From the NCBI GenBank assembly GCA_037954235.1, contig JBBMOA010000016.1, positions 22,195,383 through 22,259,382 on the forward strand: 64,000 nt of DNA. The letters are read 5' to 3'. A program made the translations under genes and the position numbers. The DNA comes from Aulostomus chinensis. Lineage: Eukaryota > Chordata > Actinopteri > Syngnathiformes > Aulostomidae. Below, in pieces: positions 61,064-64,000 of this stretch (positions within the stretch are counted from its first letter, which is position 1; the number at the start of each line of letters is the position of its first letter). Below the pieces are notes generated by a model. It saw only the letters and a list, made by a program, of their open reading frames with translations. It was not told where the DNA came from and searched no databases.

Positions 61064-63477
61064 CACGCTGCATGTTATGTCCTCATGCAGGCTCTGCCCG
61101 AGGTTCTCCCCTTATAACAGTCACCTACGCCAGCCAAATTCCCGTGTGGGAGGTCTACAGCCCCCCATGTCGAAGCTCCTCTCCTCAGCTCCAGGTCTCC
61201 TACACCAGGTACTCGTGCTCTCTCTTTCTGTCTTCACCGTAGAGCCTCCTCCCATCTTCAGGTCGACCACAGTAGCCATGTCCATCAGTTAAAGAGACAC
61301 GCCCCCTATTACATAGAGGCGAGCATGCTTGTTGAGCTCCTGCTCCCCCAGTTTGTGAACACACTCCCTCTCCTCTCACTCTGTTGCAAAAAATAGAGAA
61401 AACAAACCTGTGACCTCTGACCTGAGGGTGATGACACACCATGCTCCCTCGATTATTTGTACTTGTAGGGTGTGTGTGTATGTGTGTGTGTTCATACAAC
61501 ACATCAGGTTGGCTTGACAGCGTCTCTATCTGGTCTTGAATTCATAGTCGGGTGAGTCACTTTACAGAAAGTAATATTTGAGCGGAGCGATTCTTTACTG
61601 TCTGATTTATTTACTGTGCGATTCCTCGCAAGCCAAAACCTGTCATTGGAGAAGTCCTGATACCTCGACATGATGAGTTCTATCAACAACGGACATCCTC
61701 ATCTCAGCGTGAGCATTGGCGCACGTCACCTCTGAGACCTTCCATTAGCCTTGAACCTGGTGTCAGTCTAATCTGATCAGCTTCATGAGAGCAAGCTCAC
61801 GGTCGAGCGGAAGTTTAGACTTCATCCCACTTTAATGCCACAGTTTCAAAAGCTCCATGCAATGAAATGCTTCAAATTTGCACGCTGGTATGTAAAGGAA
61901 GTAGCACGCAGATTTACAGTATAACCAACAGCTCCAGAGAAGCAAGCGTGACACGTTTGAATAAATATAACTTTATTCTGAAGACAAAACTATTTTACAA
62001 TGTGCAACTTCACATCAGTTGAATATGAGCTTTCAAGCCAACTTGATTTAATCTTAATAGAGAACACAAACTTTTGGGGAAATAAACTTCTTGTCCATCA
62101 TTTTAACTGCCACCTTCACAAAAAAAGACATCGAATACTTTAAGTTCGTTTTATTAAGTATACTCTGGTGAAGTTCAGGTATATTTCTTAAGTATATTTT
62201 ATGAAGCAAATACACCAACATCAAATCACCTGCACAATATTTGTAACTTTTTTCTTAACTTTTTTTTTTTTTTTCCATTTCGGTACTTCTTGGCACTTGC
62301 ATATATACTTTTAAGTAAACACTTCATGTAATAGTAATAAACTTTGAGTACACTAGTTTGCAGTATCATTTTATACTGTAAGTATATTGTGAACTACACA
62401 ATTAGTGAACTTGTAGGTAGTAAGTATATACTTAGTCCACCTTTTAATTTAATAAAGTATTATATAGTATACCACCAAGTGCAGTTGTAGGCATACTTTT
62501 AATTTATTAGTTATATACTCCTAACAACCTTTAAGTTTTTATTACTATGTGTGTGTGTGTGTGAGTGTGTGTGTGTGCGTGAGTGAGAGAGAGAGAGAGA
62601 GATTTTTTAATATTGCAAGTACTCTTAACTTTTCTTTGTGAACCATATTAGAAGTTATGTATTCATACATAACTACTGCATTTACAAGTACACTAGTCAG
62701 TTTCTTTTTATGTCTGATCGCTCTAACCAGACTAAACATATAAAAATTCACTAGGTGACTCATATTTAAGAACCTATTTTTTTTCCTTTAAAAAAATAAC
62801 ACTGTTCCACCTTAAAGCTAAGTTGTTACTTAAAACTTGAGCATGTAAGTTTAGGAAACACAATCATTTAACAGGCTACCATATCAAAAGTGTCAGTACA
62901 ACCACAGTGGAAGCCAAGAATACTTACATTTTTGTTTAAGAATACTTCGCTTCATTGAATGTTTCGCAGTGGGCCAGTACAGAAAATGGTCTCAAATACA
63001 CTTTCCCTCAAAACACTCTTTCCTTGTATTAACAGATCTAGAGTTTTGTTTAACATTCACAGGGGGGGGGGGGGGGACGGTTTTAAGTCACGAGATGTTA
63101 TTTCATCAACTACATCCTCACTACCAGGAGACACTGCAGCTAAGCTAACTGGCAGAGGGGCATCTGAAGGAGGTCTGGAGCCCCCTAATGCTCACAGAGG
63201 GGGAGGAACGGTATCCATCCTCTCTTCTGGCTCTAAAAATGATGAACAATTACAGTATTTCACAAAAAGTTGGTGTGTTCCTTTAAAGGTCACTATTAAC
63301 CTCTACGAGATACATTTGCCTTGTTGGTGTCATTCGCTAACAGTCAACAAAGCTAACAGTCGAATACCATCTGTTGACATTTTCAAGAGTTTTTAGTCTG
63401 ATCAGACTCGGACAGATGCATCGGTAGCTGTGGATGCTGCTGAGGAGAACAAAGATGAACAAATTCACCTGAAAGCA

Positions 63478-63511
<34 letters not shown>

Positions 63512-64000
63512 TATAAAGAAAGTGTTACAGTGTTTCTGCTACAAAAACCCAACAAGAATCTTAACAAAACCCTGTGTGGGTAGAGTTCCTTTCACTGCAT
63601 CTTCATCAGTCATGCACATGAAAAACATGGAGCAAAAACGTGAACCTGTAATGGACTTAAAAAAAGAATCCCACATTGATGGAGTCATTTCAATCAAATT
63701 CTCTACGTGGCTCATTTAAGAGTAGATTATCTACTCTAAACAAGATCTGAATAATGACAAATAATAATCATCATCATCATCATCATAAACACCTATGTTT
63801 TATATTGAAAAGAAACTATCACTACCAGTACAGGTATATATGATTTGAAATAAAAATAAATGGTGCTGCTTTGAAAATAAACCCACAATTAAGAACAGAT
63901 GTTATATTAAACTCAACAACCTCAACCTCATAGCCAAATATGATGTAGAAAAACAACTGTGAATCACTCAAACCTGTCAGAGAACCAAACTCAACTCCAC
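61064..64000. other. Right-end noncoding region
   Basis: No convincing exon. It holds an AATAAA on minus at 61972-61977 (possible 3' end of a minus gene to the right), an AT-rich block with repeated AAGTATA words (62140-62520), (GT)n(GA)n at 62548-62602, a G-run at 63062-63076, an A-run plus (TA)n at 63478-63514, and (ATC)n at about 63763-63785. A 145-codon plus-strand frame at 62959-63396 has no recognisable family. Confidence 0.5.

Noticed and set aside
62959..63396. 145-codon plus-strand frame
   Set aside because: No family recognised, crosses a G-run, no splice or promoter context; probably chance.

Overview
The window is vertebrate nuclear DNA, almost certainly from a spiny-rayed (acanthomorph) teleost fish. 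It holds multi-exon genes with GT-AG introns, abundant (CA)n microsatellites, fish-type LINE and tRNA-derived SINE copies, and proteins that follow human or zebrafish orthologues almost end to end. No prokaryotic, viral or CRISPR features were seen.

Seven protein genes were assembled exon by exon, in the order sec23ip(-), mcmbp(+), inpp5f(-), bag3(-), tial1(+), pkd2l1(-), atoh7(-). Six are complete; sec23ip runs off the left edge. The first five reproduce, as an inverted block, the human 10q26.11 neighbourhood TIAL1-BAG3-INPP5F-MCMBP-SEC23IP. The human counterparts of the last two (PKD2L1, ATOH7) lie elsewhere on chromosome 10. In every complete gene the exon lengths and phases sum to an open frame: mcmbp 639 aa, inpp5f 1130 aa, bag3 555 aa, tial1 375 aa, pkd2l1 805 aa, atoh7 143 aa.

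Layout. 1-875: minisatellite in a sec23ip intron. 1153-4881: first four coding exons of sec23ip, with a decayed LINE between exons 3 and 4. 4882-5456: shared divergent promoter with a perfect 20-bp palindrome and an E2F-type site. 5457-12298: mcmbp, including a minor-class (U12, AT-AC) intron. 12.70-12.74 kb: facing poly(A) signals of mcmbp and inpp5f. 12.74-15.77 kb: probable long inpp5f 3'UTR. 15766-27977: inpp5f, with SINEs in its introns. 28-30.8 kb: old transposon remnants, then the bag3 3'UTR. 30792-34885: bag3, with a heat-shock element just upstream. 35-38.3 kb: SINE, microsatellites and an inverted repeat. 38350-43585: tial1, then its ~2.4 kb 3'UTR. 47418-53061: pkd2l1. 56122-56553: single-exon atoh7 with a TATA box and E-boxes. 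56.6-64 kb: noncoding DNA upstream of atoh7.

The genes are not an operon-like system. They are a conserved syntenic set with separate cellular roles: ER-exit membrane traffic, replisome/MCM handling, phosphoinositide phosphatase, chaperone-assisted autophagy, RNA binding, a polycystin cation channel, and retinal ganglion cell fate. The most unusual noncoding signal is a collinear duplication upstream of atoh7. Its two 280-bp cores are about 97% identical without indels, lie 3.1 kb apart, and are flanked by clearly more diverged duplicate sequence; this suggests a duplicated, conserved regulatory element. Exon calls come from reading splice sites and comparing with remembered vertebrate family sequences; no alignment or database search was run.
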